Source: Maritalea mediterranea
GTDB taxonomy: Bacteria > Pseudomonadota > Alphaproteobacteria > Rhizobiales > Devosiaceae
Assembly: GCF_021568695.1 (NCBI RefSeq)
Contig: NZ_JAKGTI010000002.1
Location: 124,001-188,000, forward strand
Length of the DNA: 64,000 bases
Reading direction: 5' to 3'
In this document: positions 35,199 through 44,121 of the stretch, in pieces
How positions within the stretch are numbered: position 1 is the first letter of the stretch
How the letters are laid out: each line of letters starts with the position of its first letter
The notes under the pieces: model-generated
Seen by the model: only the letters and a program-made list of their open reading frames with translations
Databases searched by the model: none
What the model was told of the DNA's origin: nothing
Program-made: the position numbers and the translations under genes

Positions 35199-35762
35199 TC
35201 AAGACCTATGCGCCCGCCACTCATCTTCCAAAATGGCATAGATATACATATGATCCCACTCGCCCTTGAAAAGCCCATGCTCTCTTAAATCCGCCTCTCG
35301 CCGCATATTCAGCTTTTCCATCAACCGCCAGGACGCATCATTGGCGGCAGAGCAGCGCGCGCAAATGCGGTGCAGATTAAACGCGTCAAAACAGACATCC
35401 ATAAAGGCGTTGGTCGCTTCATAAGCATAGCCTTTGCCCTGAAATTCGGGCGAAAACACATAGCCAACTTCACCCTGCCGCGCTTCTTCATTGAGATAAA
35501 ACAGCAGCACCTCGCCAATCACTTCGCCCGTCTCTTTCAGCTCCACGGCCAGAAACAGTGCATCGCCGCCGGGCTCCAGCTCCGCCAGCGCCACCCGCTT
35601 GTTCAGCGCCTCTTTCATGCCTGCCTCGTCCCTCGGTTCATAGGGCAGATAGCGGCATACATCCGGGTCGGAATGGATGGGAAACAGCGCATCAAAATCA
35701 TCATGGCGCACCCGGCGCAATCGCAGCCGGTCCGTTTCAATCGGCAAATCAAAGATTTTCAT
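35199..35762 (-). CDS. GNAT acetyltransferase (RimJ/RimL type)
   Basis: A 187-residue GNAT protein of the RimJ/RimL subfamily. It opens IETDRLRLRRVRHDDFDALFPIHSDPDVCRYLP, and the acetyl-CoA loop is VFSPEFQGKGYAYEA (about 102-116), followed by LHRICARCSAANDASWRLMEKLNMRRE. Such proteins acetylate protein N termini or small molecules; the target is unknown. It lies 48 bases upstream of trmJ on the same strand. The longer frame on the opposite strand is a shadow. Confidence 0.87.
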   Translation of the reverse strand: MKIFDLPIETDRLRLRRVRHDDFDALFPIHSDPDVCRYLPYEPRDEAGMKEALNKRVALAELEPGGDALFLAVELKETGEVIGEVLLFYLNEEARQGEVGYVFSPEFQGKGYAYEATNAFMDVCFDAFNLHRICARCSAANDASWRLMEKLNMRREADLREHGLFKGEWDHMYIYAILEDEWRAHRS

Positions 35763-35825
35763 TGGTAAAGGTCGATACTCGCAATTTAGTGAATTGATTC
35801 AACGCGGGAAACGCGCAAAACTCGA

Positions 35826-36248
35826 ATGATGAAAGAAGCAGATATTCGCGCGGAATGTGCATGCGGTCAAGCAAAGTTGACACTTTCAGGTCCGCCCAAA
35901 ACAACGATGCTGTGCGCCTGTAAGGATTGCCAAAAATCCACCGGCACCGACCATGCAGCGCTGGCCATTTGGCCAGAGGATCGGTTGCAGTTTGAAGGCG
36001 AAACGACTCATTTTGATACCACGGCAGATAGTGGCGCCACGGTGCATCGCCACCGCTGCACCCGCTGCGGCACGCCTGTCTATGGCATCTCCACGCGCCT
36101 GAAGGGGCACCGGTTGATTCCGCTTGGCCTGTTGGGCGAGGCAGCAAACCAATTCGCGCCAAAATCAATGATTTTCGCCCGTTCCAAATATGAATGGGAC
36201 CACACCAGCGATGGGTTGGCGCAATATGCCACCTATCGCGACAGCTAA
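35826..36248 (+). CDS. GFA family (glutathione-dependent formaldehyde-activating-like) protein, 1
   Basis: A 140-residue zinc-binding GFA/CENP-V-fold protein. Zinc ligands are visible as CACG (Cys11, Cys13), CACKDC (Cys30, Cys32, Cys35) and CTRCG (Cys78, Cys81). The family founder Gfa was reported to help form S-hydroxymethylglutathione, but most members have no proven activity. It is the first of two adjacent GFA genes, with a third at 39045. ATG 35826 and the next codon, also ATG, are both possible starts. Confidence 0.87.
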   Translation: MMKEADIRAECACGQAKLTLSGPPKTTMLCACKDCQKSTGTDHAALAIWPEDRLQFEGETTHFDTTADSGATVHRHRCTRCGTPVYGISTRLKGHRLIPLGLLGEAANQFAPKSMIFARSKYEWDHTSDGLAQYATYRDS

Positions 36249-36268
36249 TTTTCATTTGGGGGGAAAGA

Positions 36269-36670
36269 ATGCAGCAAAAAGGGCAATGCCATTGCGGCCA
36301 GGTCACATTTACCGTCACCGGTGAGCCATTGCGGATGGCCTCTTGCCACTGCGGCGCCTGCCGCCGTCTCTCGGGCACCGGGCATATGTCGCAAGCCTTT
36401 TATAAAAAGGATCAAGTGGACATTAGGGGCGAAACAAAAACCTATCGCTCGGCCGCGGATTCAGGAGAGATGCGCACCCGTCATTTCTGCCCCAATTGCG
36501 GCTCTCGCCTATTTGCAGAACATGACAAACGGCCCGACACCGTTGGCATCGCGGTAGGTACATTTGACAATTCTGACTGGTTCAAGCCACAAGTTGCCCT
36601 TTATACGGCCGAGCGTCCAGCCTGGGACTATATGGACCCCGATTTGAAAAAAGCGGACCACATGACATGA
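36269..36670 (+). CDS. GFA family protein, 2
   Basis: A 133-residue GFA-fold protein with zinc-binding CHCG (about Cys7/Cys9), CHCGAC (about 26-31) and CPNCG (about 74-78). I chose ATG 36269, just after GGGGGGAAAG; the longer frame starting at 36194 overlaps the previous gene. It follows GFA 1 by 20 bases and overlaps the TfoX-domain start by 4 bases (ATGA), so the three are cotranscribed. Function not known beyond the family. Confidence 0.88.
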   Translation: MQQKGQCHCGQVTFTVTGEPLRMASCHCGACRRLSGTGHMSQAFYKKDQVDIRGETKTYRSAADSGEMRTRHFCPNCGSRLFAEHDKRPDTVGIAVGTFDNSDWFKPQVALYTAERPAWDYMDPDLKKADHMT

Positions 36671-37002
36671 GTGAAGAACGCGAAACATTGGCAAATCGCA
36701 TCCGCAACATCATCGGCGATGATCCTAACATTGAAGAAAAGAAAATGTTCGGCGGCATCGCCTTTATGCTCAACGGCAACATGCTGGTGGGCACCCATAA
36801 AGATGGCACGCTGATGGCGCGGGTCGGGCCAGAGCTTTATGAAGAAGCCCTCTCCCGCCCCGGCGCCAAGGTAATGGATTTTACGGGCAAAACGATGAAG
36901 GGCTTCATTCATGTGCACCCAGACAAAATTACCGACGACAAGGCCTTACGCACATGGATCGCCCTGGCCACAGAATTTGTCGGCGCATTGCCCCCGAAAT
37001 AG
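36667..37002 (+). CDS. TfoX/Sxy N-terminal domain protein
   Basis: A 111-residue single-domain TfoX_N protein, with KKMFGGIAFMLNGNMLVGTHKDGTLMARVG (about residues 25-54) as the family hallmark. Full-length Sxy/TfoX is a competence regulator; stand-alone N-terminal domains are common in alphaproteobacteria and have no proven role. It is coupled to GFA 2 by a 4-base overlap and ends facing the peroxiredoxin gene with no spacer. Confidence 0.87.
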   Translation: MSEERETLANRIRNIIGDDPNIEEKKMFGGIAFMLNGNMLVGTHKDGTLMARVGPELYEEALSRPGAKVMDFTGKTMKGFIHVHPDKITDDKALRTWIALATEFVGALPPK

Positions 37003-37539
37003 CTAAACTTCGCCGCGATATTCGCCACGGGCGGGGTAATTTTTCTCAATAACAAAGTCCAGAGCACCCAACATCTCTCTAAAGCTGGGGCGTACAAATG
37101 GCATGGTCTGCACTGAGCTGAAATAAAGGCTTCGATCGGGCGAGATCAAAAACAAGCCGGGTTCGGCAAAAAGGTCCGGTTCTTCAACACCCACTGAAGT
37201 TTTTCCGTTCGATGTCGAAATAAAAAGTCCCCAATCCCGCGCTTCCGTCAGCGGAAGGCCATAACCAAAGCGCAGATTTTTTGCGTCGACTTTGTCCCGC
37301 ATCAGTTCAGCTCTATCCTTGGCATCAGAGCTGACCGCGATCACATTTATGCCGCGCTTTTCAAACTCGGGTACCAAGCGATCAAGTTCCGTCAAATACT
37401 TAATACAAAGTGGACAGTGATAGCCGCGATAAAAGCAAATCAAGGTGCCGCGTTGTGACTGTTCGTTCGAGAGTTTAAACTCGCCATGATCCAATGTGGC
37501 CAGTTCAAGATCTGGTGTTTTTTGTCGTGGAAATAGCAT
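37003..37539 (-). CDS. Peroxiredoxin-like (AhpC/TSA) protein
   Basis: A 178-residue thioredoxin-fold protein of the AhpC/TSA redoxin type. The active-site region reads FYRGYHCPLCIKYLTEL with Cys42 and Cys45, so it has a CPLC pair instead of the single peroxidatic cysteine in the usual PxxxTxxC context. It may be a peroxidase or a thiol oxidoreductase. I chose ATG 37539, with AGGAG 6 bases upstream. The divergent AraC-family gene starts 82 bases away and is the likely regulator. Confidence 0.85.
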   Translation of the reverse strand: MLFPRQKTPDLELATLDHGEFKLSNEQSQRGTLICFYRGYHCPLCIKYLTELDRLVPEFEKRGINVIAVSSDAKDRAELMRDKVDAKNLRFGYGLPLTEARDWGLFISTSNGKTSVGVEEPDLFAEPGLFLISPDRSLYFSSVQTMPFVRPSFREMLGALDFVIEKNYPARGEYRGEV

Positions 37540-37621
37540 TTGAGCTCCTATCAATTGACTAACCCCACATATAGCAGTACTTTTGATTGTATTGGTATCA
37601 ATTTTCCGACTTTTTGGACTA

Positions 37622-38359
37622 ATGGCAAAACATGATCGTTTAACAGCGCTCTTTGACAGATTTCGCTTTTCAGTGCGTTCAACATACATTTGCGACGCAA
37701 ATTTGGTGGCTTATCAAGGCAACAGCTCAACGCAGTTGGTGTTTCAACCCGGCCAATGTATTTCAGAAATTGGTGGCGCCAAACCGCTCTTCACCCTCTA
37801 TGTGGACTTTGGGCAATTAACCCGTTCCCTCGCCTCTGCGCTGCCAAACGGCTTGCAGGAAACCGTCAAACCCAACAGCGATCTGGCGATGCTTGTTGAA
37901 TTGATCACCGCCGAGACGAACCAACAAAGATGTGGCGCAAAAGCCGTGATTGAGCGACTAGGCGAGATTTTGATTGTGCGCATTTTGCGCATGCAACTGG
38001 ACAAGGGTGTTGCGACACCAGGCCTATTGGCAGGCTTGTCGGATGATCGGATTAGCCGCGCGCTTGTGTCCATCCACGAACAACCGGAGCAATTTTGGCG
38101 CACGGCTGATCTGGCAGATGTCGCGGGGCTTTCACAGAGCCGTTTTAAAACTCTTTTTGCCGATTTGGTCGGTGAATCTCCAGGCACTTATCTACGCCGC
38201 TGGCGGTTGATGCTGGCCAAAGCGGACATCGAGAGTGGGGAACGGGTCGACAAAATCTCGAGAAAATATGGATATAAGGCGCCGGACGCCTTCTCTCGTG
38301 CCTATCTTAAGGAATATGGCCAGCGTCCGAAAAAAGCGTCTCTTGAAGCTACTCGATAA
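37622..38359 (+). CDS. AraC family transcriptional regulator
   Basis: A 245-residue regulator with an N-terminal cupin_6-type sensor domain (about 1-140) and a C-terminal AraC double helix-turn-helix (about 150-240, including [33 protein letters not shown] and [11 protein letters not shown]). Cupin_6 regulators often control an adjacent oxidoreductase or redoxin. The gap to the peroxiredoxin gene contains TTGAT/ATCAA (37582-37600, 9-base spacer), a possible site. The start ATG 37622 precedes [13 protein letters not shown]; the 3' end overlaps convergent hpt by 11 bases. Confidence 0.9.
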   Translation: MAKHDRLTALFDRFRFSVRSTYICDANLVAYQGNSSTQLVFQPGQCISEIGGAKPLFTLYVDFGQLTRSLASALPNGLQETVKPNSDLAMLVELITAETNQQRCGAKAVIERLGEILIVRILRMQLDKGVATPGLLAGLSDDRISRALVSIHEQPEQFWRTADLADVAGLSQSRFKTLFADLVGESPGTYLRRWRLMLAKADIESGERVDKISRKYGYKAPDAFSRAYLKEYGQRPKKASLEATR

Positions 38360-38888
38360 ACCGCACCTTGCCGATATAGGGCAGATTGCGGTTGCGTTGA
38401 GCATAATCGATGCCATAACCCACCACAAACTCATCCGGAATTTCAAACCCGGTCCAGGTGGCGCTGATGTCCACTTCGCGCCGCGATGGCTTATCCAGAA
38501 GTGCGCACACCTCAAGCCGCTTGGGCTCGCGCGATTGTAGCATATGCAGCACATGGTTGAGCGTGTGGCCCGTATCCACAATATCTTCCACCACCAAAAC
38601 ATCACGCCCTTCAATCTCGCCGCGCAAATCCTTTAATATCCGCACTTCGCGCGAGGAATGCATGCTGTCGCCATAGGAGGACGTTTCCAGAAAATCCACT
38701 TCCACCGGCAGATCAAGCTCACGCACCAGATCGGAAATAAACACAAAAGAGCCGCGCAACAGGCCGACCACAATCAGCTTATTGGTGTCTGCAAAATTGG
38801 CCGAAATCTCTTCCGCCAGCGCTTCCACCCGCGCCGCAATGGATTTGGCGGAAATCATCTGGTCGATCACATAGTTAGAATGGTCCAT
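38349..38888 (-). CDS. hpt: Hypoxanthine phosphoribosyltransferase
   Basis: Purine salvage enzyme that makes IMP (and GMP) from the base and PRPP. The 179-residue protein has the PRPP loop VVEDIVDTG at residues 99-107, the [18 protein letters not shown] segment (about 41-58) and the C-terminal [22 protein letters not shown], all typical of Hpt. AAGGTGAGGG precedes ATG 38888. It complements gpt at 2139 and the de novo purine genes. Confidence 0.94.
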   Translation of the reverse strand: MDHSNYVIDQMISAKSIAARVEALAEEISANFADTNKLIVVGLLRGSFVFISDLVRELDLPVEVDFLETSSYGDSMHSSREVRILKDLRGEIEGRDVLVVEDIVDTGHTLNHVLHMLQSREPKRLEVCALLDKPSRREVDISATWTGFEIPDEFVVGYGIDYAQRNRNLPYIGKVRFIE

Positions 38889-39044
38889 AAGCCCTCACCT
38901 TCAGGCGCAATTTAAACAGGCGGAACGCCCCTGTCATCTACACATTACGCTGATCCACAAGCTGAACACCATCTGCCGCATCAACTTAGCTTGTGCGGAC
39001 ATCAGATTTGGCTAATCTGCTCAAAGAGTTGCAAAGAGACCAAA

Positions 39045-39473
39045 ATGAGAGATCAACACATTAAAGCCGGAAAATGCGCCTGCGGCGCCGTCACCTTTAA
39101 AGTCAAGGCACCCTACACCTATGGGGCCTGCCATTGTGAAATGTGCCGCCGCTGGTGTGGCGGCCTTTGGATGGGCCTGGTGTGCGATGAGATTGTCGAA
39201 CTCAATGGCCCGGTACAGGAATGGAACTCCTCTAACATCGCCAGCCGCGCCTTTTGCGCTCAATGCGGCGCGTCCGTCTGGCACAAGCCGAAACAATCGG
39301 AAAAGTTCACTTTCGGCCAAGGCTTGTTTGACGACCAGAATGGCTGGACACTCACCCGCGAAATCTGCGCCGACGATCAACCAGATCACTATGCCCTTGC
39401 GGACAAAGGGCAAAAATCCTTCACCGGTTGGGGCACGCTCATGGCCGTTCTCACCGGCCGCTTGCCTAAATAG
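39045..39473 (+). CDS. GFA family protein, 3
   Basis: A 142-residue GFA-fold protein. Zinc-binding groups are KCACGAV (about Cys11/Cys13), CHCEMCRRW (about 30-36) and CAQCG (about 70-74). It is a third, stand-alone copy about 2.4 kb from the other two and not closely alike in sequence, so it is a divergent paralogue and not a recent duplicate. I chose ATG 39045, followed by RDQHIKAGKCACG; the longer upstream frame lacks similarity. Confidence 0.86.
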   Translation: MRDQHIKAGKCACGAVTFKVKAPYTYGACHCEMCRRWCGGLWMGLVCDEIVELNGPVQEWNSSNIASRAFCAQCGASVWHKPKQSEKFTFGQGLFDDQNGWTLTREICADDQPDHYALADKGQKSFTGWGTLMAVLTGRLPK

Positions 39474-39704
39474 CGTTCTAAGCACCCCGAATCTGGCTCC
39501 CAAAAGACTGGCCGAACCGATCAATCTGATCGTCTAAACATTGGCGCCCCTCAAGCAGTGTTCCTCCCACGTAGAAGTTTTACCGCAAGCAAATCTCTAT
39601 CCCCGCACCCATCAAGACCTCCCCCTTCAAAACAACAAACTGCTCACCCCACATTAAAATAACTTACTCGTCAGTTATAGATTGTTTAAGTTTAGGAGGC
39701 AGCA

Positions 39705-40558
39705 ATGACGATGGACAGTCTATATTATGAAGCCTATGGCGACCCAGCGGGTACCCGCTGATCTATTGCCATGGCAGCCCCGGCAGCCATCTGGAAGCCC
39801 GTTGGCTGCACCAAACAGCCCTCGATCACAAAATACGCATTATCGCCTTTGATCGGCCCGGTCTGGGTAAAAGCCCGTTCCAAAAATTGACGAATGTGCA
39901 CAGTGAAGCGGGACTGGTTGAAGCATTGGCCAACAGGTTGCAACTGAAAAAGTTCAGCATTATCGGCCTGTCCGGTGGTGGGGCCACCGCGCTCGCCACG
40001 GCATTTCATATGCCAAAACGGCTGCACTTTTGCGCCAGCATGGTAGGCTGGGCTCCCGTTCATGACAATCCGCAATTGCACCAACACCTCGCGCCGGCAG
40101 ACCGCCTCTTTCTGCGTCTAGCCCGCTATATGCCGTGGCTGTTCCGCTTCGGCTGTGCCTATCTCGGGCACCACCTTCAACGTGATAAAGAGTCTATTCT
40201 CAAGCTCATAGCAGGCTCGCTTAGCGCAACGGATAAGGAAGCGCTCAATACCGCCGAATTCAGCGACTTCTTTTTAGAAGACCTCCGCCTCGCCTTCGCA
40301 CAAGGGGCAAAGGGCCCCGCGCAAGACGCTTATTTACGCTATCAACCGTGGGGCTTTGAACTGTCAGACATCGCCTGCCCGGTGCACCTTTATGCCGCCG
40401 AGCAGGACAAGTTTGTGCCCCTTGCCTTTGTCCAAACGCTGCACACGCAAATACCGGAGAGCAAACTGTATATATTTGAACAGGCTGGCCACCTCACCGC
40501 CATTCAGCATTTCGATCAGGTGGCCAAAGACTTAAGTGCTATGCACGCCCGAAAATAA
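39705..40558 (+). pseudogene. Alpha/beta hydrolase, broken by one-base frameshift
   Basis: ATG 39705 follows a strong AGGAGG site and encodes MTMDSLYYEAYGDPAGTR before a TGA at 39759-39761. One base off in frame, the expected continuation PLIYCHGSPGSHLEARWL, RIIAFDRPGLGKSP and the nucleophile elbow GLSGGG follow without further damage to the stop at 40558. Adding one C in the run at 39754-39756 would restore GDPAGTPLIYCHG, the normal family sequence. It is therefore a recent pseudogene, a sequencing error or, less likely, a frameshift-expressed gene. The last ~20 bases overlap fabF on the other strand. Confidence 0.8.
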
Positions 40559-41816
40559 GCGTGGCATTCACCCCACCAAAGCCAAACCCGTTCGACAACA
40601 CATAATCAATATCCCTTTTCACCGGCCTATCCTTGGCCAGCTCATATTGCGCCGCGGGCTCAATCGGATTGTCGATATTGATGCCGGGCGGCACCGTTTG
40701 CTCCCGCAGGGCCAGCAGCGAATAGACAGCCTCAATTGCCCCGGCGGCGCCCAACAAATGGCCCACAGACGCTTTGGTCGAGTTCACCGCCAATGAGGTT
40801 CCGCGATCGCCAAACACCGTATTGATCGCCGCAATCTCGGCCTCATCTCCCACTGGCGTGGACGTGCTGTGGGCGTTCACATAATCGATCTGGTCCGGCA
40901 CCATGCCAGCATCCTCAAAGGCCAGTTTCATGGCCCGCACGCCGCCCGCGCCGCCGGGGGCCAACGCCGTCAAATGATAGGCATCAGCACAAGTGCCATA
41001 ACCCAACACCGTACCCAGAATCTTCGCCCCACGCGCCCGCGCATGGCTCTCGCGCTCCAAAACCAGCGTGGCTGCCCCTTCCGAAAGCACAAACCCCGCA
41101 TGGTCCTCATCAAAGGGCCGTGAGGCTTTCGCTGGCTCATCATTATATTTGGTGCAAAGCGCCCGCGCCGCGCCAAACCCGCCAATCGAGACAGGATCAA
41201 CGCAGGCATCCGAACCACCGCACACAGCCACATCCGCCTCACCGGATCGCAACAGGCGCACCCCGTCACCAATCGCCTGGGCCGAGGCAGCGCACGCCGT
41301 GATCGGCGAACCAATCGTGCCTTTAAACCCATAGCGGATGGAAATATGACCTGCCGCCATGTTGCCCAAGAAGGACGGTACCGTGAACGGTGACAGGCGG
41401 CGCGGCCCCTTCTCGCGGATCACTTCGGTGGCTTTTGTAATGGCCGGAAAACCGCCAACCCCGGTGGCGATCACCGTGGCGGTGCGCTCTTGCTGTTCCA
41501 CGGTTTCGGCCACCCAGTTCGCCTGTTTCAACGCTTCAACCGTTGCGGCCATGGCATATTGAATAAACAAATCCATCTTCTTTTGATCTTTGGGATCAAT
41601 AAAATCATTGGCATCAAACCCTTGTGGATCATTTTCTTTGCTGGGCACCAGCCCGGCCACTTTTGCGCTATAGTCGCTCACGTCAAACCGGTCATTTTTC
41701 ACAATGCCGCTCTGCCCCGCCAACAATCGCGTCCAGTTGGTCTCAACACCCACACCCAGCGGCGACACAGCACCCATGCCGGTCACCACAATCGGATCTT
41801 CAAATTTTGGTCGCAT
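40539..41816 (-). CDS. fabF: Beta-ketoacyl-ACP synthase II
   Basis: Condensing enzyme of fatty acid elongation, KAS II type. With the ATG at 41816 (GGAGAG 5 bases upstream) it is 425 residues; ATG 41828 would add four. The Cys-His-His triad is Cys175 in TACAASAQ, His316 in NAHSTSTPVGD and His353 in KASVGHLLGAAG, with Lys348. It lies alone, not with fabD/fabG/acpP, so it is probably a second, regulated FabF. A GTGTATATACAC palindrome sits 17 bases upstream, matching two more sites around the neighbouring marR gene. Confidence 0.93.
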   Translation of the reverse strand: MRPKFEDPIVVTGMGAVSPLGVGVETNWTRLLAGQSGIVKNDRFDVSDYSAKVAGLVPSKENDPQGFDANDFIDPKDQKKMDLFIQYAMAATVEALKQANWVAETVEQQERTATVIATGVGGFPAITKATEVIREKGPRRLSPFTVPSFLGNMAAGHISIRYGFKGTIGSPITACAASAQAIGDGVRLLRSGEADVAVCGGSDACVDPVSIGGFGAARALCTKYNDEPAKASRPFDEDHAGFVLSEGAATLVLERESHARARGAKILGTVLGYGTCADAYHLTALAPGGAGGVRAMKLAFEDAGMVPDQIDYVNAHSTSTPVGDEAEIAAINTVFGDRGTSLAVNSTKASVGHLLGAAGAIEAVYSLLALREQTVPPGINIDNPIEPAAQYELAKDRPVKRDIDYVLSNGFGFGGVNATLIFGRA

Positions 41817-41832
41817 ATCGCTCTCCATTCTC

Positions 41833-41844
41833 GTGTATATACAC
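41833..41844. promoter_or_regulatory. MarR-type operator site 1 (fabF promoter)
   Basis: Perfect 12-base palindrome GTGTATATACAC, 17 bases upstream of the fabF ATG on the minus strand. Same sequence at 42065-42076, and one-base variant at 42571-42582. Confidence 0.6.
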
Positions 41845-42064
41845 TAAGTTACACCCATTAAGGCGCACCATCCCGGGCTGCCCCTCAGGTCAACCGCATT
41901 CACCAAACGCCTTCGCGTCTACATCATTCCATACTCACCGGGCGCTACAGCTCACTGACACTCATCGCACCAAGCTGCTGAATACATGGCCAATAACCAA
42001 ATCCATTGCCAATCACCGAATACAACGTGCCATCACGCCCCTAAGACAACATATTCCACTCTTT

Positions 42065-42076
42065 GTGTATATACAC
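42065..42076. promoter_or_regulatory. MarR-type operator site 2 (marR-fabF gap)
   Basis: GTGTATATACAC again, 22 bases downstream of the marR stop and about 250 bases upstream of fabF. Flanking TTT/AAA extends the symmetry to 18 bases. Apart from sites 1 and 2, the gap 41845-42097 shows no gene. Confidence 0.6.
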
Positions 42077-42097
42077 AAAATTAGGCAAATAATAGGC

Positions 42098-42556
42098 TCA
42101 GCATTTGGCCACCCGCCGCAGCACATTCAGCGCCGCATCCAGTTCTTCCCGGCTCACCACCTGCAAAATCGCCTCCTGCGCTGCCCGCCAATGGGGCACC
42201 ATCTCTTCAAACAGCGCCTGCCCTTTCGGCGTCAGGCTATAAACCACGCCATTGCCCTTGTCGGCCCGGCGCTTCTGCACCACGCCTTTCCGCTCCAGCA
42301 ACGCCAAATTGCGCGACAGGGTGGAACGCTCAATCGCCAGATAGTCCGCCAGCGCCGACACGGAATCATGCTCCGCCCCGGCCAGCGAGGCGATCAGCGA
42401 GAACTGCTCTGTCGTGATCTCAAATCGGCCCAACCGCTTGGCAAAGCTGCGTGTCATCATGCGCGATGCCGCGCGCGTGTTGCGCAACACGCATCTTTCC
42501 AATTCTTTTTGCGCTTCCTGGCTTTGCGCATCCCAATTTTTGACGTTTTTATTCAT
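42098..42556 (-). CDS. MarR family transcriptional regulator
   Basis: A 152-residue winged-helix regulator with the MarR layout. The recognition helix lies in ALADYLAIERSTLSRNLALLERKGVVQKRRADKGNGVVYSLTPKG (about residues 66-110). It lies upstream of fabF on the same strand, with a 282-base gap to the fabF start, and three matching palindromes (41833, 42065, 42571) flank the two genes. Inference: it represses itself and fabF in response to a lipid or phenolic ligand, a logic like the MarR-family FabT repressors of Gram-positive bacteria. Confidence 0.87.
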   Translation of the reverse strand: MNKNVKNWDAQSQEAQKELERCVLRNTRAASRMMTRSFAKRLGRFEITTEQFSLIASLAGAEHDSVSALADYLAIERSTLSRNLALLERKGVVQKRRADKGNGVVYSLTPKGQALFEEMVPHWRAAQEAILQVVSREELDAALNVLRRVAKC

Positions 42557-42570
42557 ACCGCCCTTTTGCC

Positions 42571-42582
42571 GTGTATTTACAC
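42571..42582. promoter_or_regulatory. MarR-type operator site 3 (marR promoter)
   Basis: GTGTATTTACAC, one base different from sites 1 and 2, starting 15 bases upstream of the marR ATG on the minus strand. The position fits autorepression. Confidence 0.55.
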
Positions 42583-42628
42583 ATACGTCAAGCGCATTTG
42601 ATCATGTCATTTGTGCACCAATCAGCCT

Positions 42629-42656
42629 TTGCCTTTTTCGCCACAAATGCTATAGG
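42629..42656 (+). promoter_or_regulatory. icd: Promoter of icd
   Basis: TTGCCT (-35, 42629-42634), 16-base spacer and TATAGG (-10, 42651-42656). A CCCGCC/GGCGGG hairpin (42669-42688) follows in the leader, about 30 bases before the icd ATG. Confidence 0.5.
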
Positions 42657-42719
42657 GGCGGACGAACTCCCGCCTCACTTATGGCGGGCCTCCCAACATT
42701 TTAGCTTTGCGGAGTTCTC

Positions 42720-43934
42720 ATGAGCAAAATTAAGGTTACCAATCCGGTCGTCGAACTCGATGGCGACGAGATGACACGGATCATCTGGCAATTCATTAAA
42801 GATAAGCTGATCCACCCCTATCTCGATATTGATCTTGAATATTACGACTTGGGCATTGAGGCGCGGGACGCGACCGATGACCAGATCACTGTAGACGCAG
42901 CAAACGCCATCAAAAAACACGGCGTAGGCGTTAAATGTGCCACAATCACCCCGGATGAAGACCGCGTTGAAGAGTTTGGCTTGAAGCGCATGTATCGCTC
43001 GCCAAACGGCACCATCCGCAACATTTTGGGCGGCGTTATTTTCCGCGAGCCCATCATTTGTCGCAACGTGCCGCGCTTGGTTCCCGGCTGGACCCAGCCG
43101 ATCATCGTTGGCCGTCACGCTTTTGGTGACCAATATCGCGCGACAGACTTCAAATTCCCCGGCAAAGGCAAATTGTCCATCAAATTTGTTGGTGAAGATG
43201 GCCAGGAAATCGAGCACGAAGTGTACGATGCGCCAAGTTCAGGCGTGGCGATGGCCATGTACAATCTGGACGATTCCATCCGTGATTTCGCCCGCGCCAG
43301 CATGAACTATGCGCTGAACCGCAAAGTGCCGTGCTACTTGTCCACCAAAAACACCATTTTGAAAGCTTATGATGGCCGCTTCAAAGACCTCTTCCAGGAA
43401 GTCTATGAAGCTGAGTTTAAAGACAAGTTCGAAGAAGCCAAAATCTGGTACGAGCACCGCTTGATCGACGATATGGTGGCCTCTGCCCTTAAATGGTCAG
43501 GCGGCTATGTTTGGGCCTGTAAAAACTATGATGGCGACGTGCAGTCTGACACCGTGGCCCAGGGCTTTGGCTCACTCGGCCTGATGACCTCTGTGTTGAT
43601 GTCACCTGATGGCAAGACTGTTGAAGCCGAAGCGGCGCACGGCACTGTGACACGCCACTACCGTCAACACCAAAAAGGCGAAGCCACATCAACCAACTCT
43701 ACAGCGTCAATCTTTGCTTGGTCACGTGGTCTTGCCCACCGCGCCAAGCTGGACGACAATGAAGAACTGGCCAATTTCGCTGCCACTTTGGAAAAAACCG
43801 TCATCGACACCATCGAAGGCGGCCAAATGACCAAAGATTTGGCGCTGTTGGTTGGCCCGGATCAGGAATGGCTCTCCACCATCGGCTTCTTGGAAGCGAT
43901 TGACCAGAACCTGCAAAAAGCCCTGAGCAAATAA
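42720..43934 (+). CDS. icd: Isocitrate dehydrogenase (NADP-dependent)
   Basis: Citric-acid-cycle enzyme that decarboxylates isocitrate to 2-oxoglutarate with NADP. The 404-residue length and the opening [18 protein letters not shown] are those of the eukaryote-like (type II) dimeric enzyme common in alphaproteobacteria. [19 protein letters not shown], the substrate-loop [15 protein letters not shown] and the C-terminal [16 protein letters not shown] are conserved. It is monocistronic with its own promoter and terminator. Starts at ATG 42720. Confidence 0.97.
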   Translation: MSKIKVTNPVVELDGDEMTRIIWQFIKDKLIHPYLDIDLEYYDLGIEARDATDDQITVDAANAIKKHGVGVKCATITPDEDRVEEFGLKRMYRSPNGTIRNILGGVIFREPIICRNVPRLVPGWTQPIIVGRHAFGDQYRATDFKFPGKGKLSIKFVGEDGQEIEHEVYDAPSSGVAMAMYNLDDSIRDFARASMNYALNRKVPCYLSTKNTILKAYDGRFKDLFQEVYEAEFKDKFEEAKIWYEHRLIDDMVASALKWSGGYVWACKNYDGDVQSDTVAQGFGSLGLMTSVLMSPDGKTVEAEAAHGTVTRHYRQHQKGEATSTNSTASIFAWSRGLAHRAKLDDNEELANFAATLEKTVIDTIEGGQMTKDLALLVGPDQEWLSTIGFLEAIDQNLQKALSK

Positions 43935-43953
43935 GCTAAGAGTTTGAGTCAAG

Positions 43954-43987
43954 AAAAGCCGCGAAGATATTGTCTTCGCGGCTTTTT
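43954..43987 (+). terminator. Terminator after icd
   Basis: Arms AAAAGCCGCGAAGA and TCTTCGCGGCTTTTT pair around a 5-base loop and end in a T run. Confidence 0.92.
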
Positions 43988-44121
43988 CTGTTTGAAGCAC
44001 ACTGATTGAACAATCATAACTTTGCAACGCCCCCTGCATCGCTTATTTCATCACCAATATGTGTCTTAGCAACAACAAATGGTGACTTTATGCGAATTAC
44101 CCCGCCAAAGCCGTCGCGGCT

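Noticed and set aside
39887-40558. Hydrolase as an intact gene starting at TTG 39887
   Set aside because: The N-terminal third, including the HGSPGS oxyanion region, is clearly present upstream in the same frame and the true start with AGGAGG is at 39705; a frameshifted gene explains the data better.
41624-42601. 325-codon plus-strand frame over the marR-fabF gap
   Set aside because: Crosses fabF, an intergenic region and marR in antisense; low-complexity His/Arg/Pro composition.
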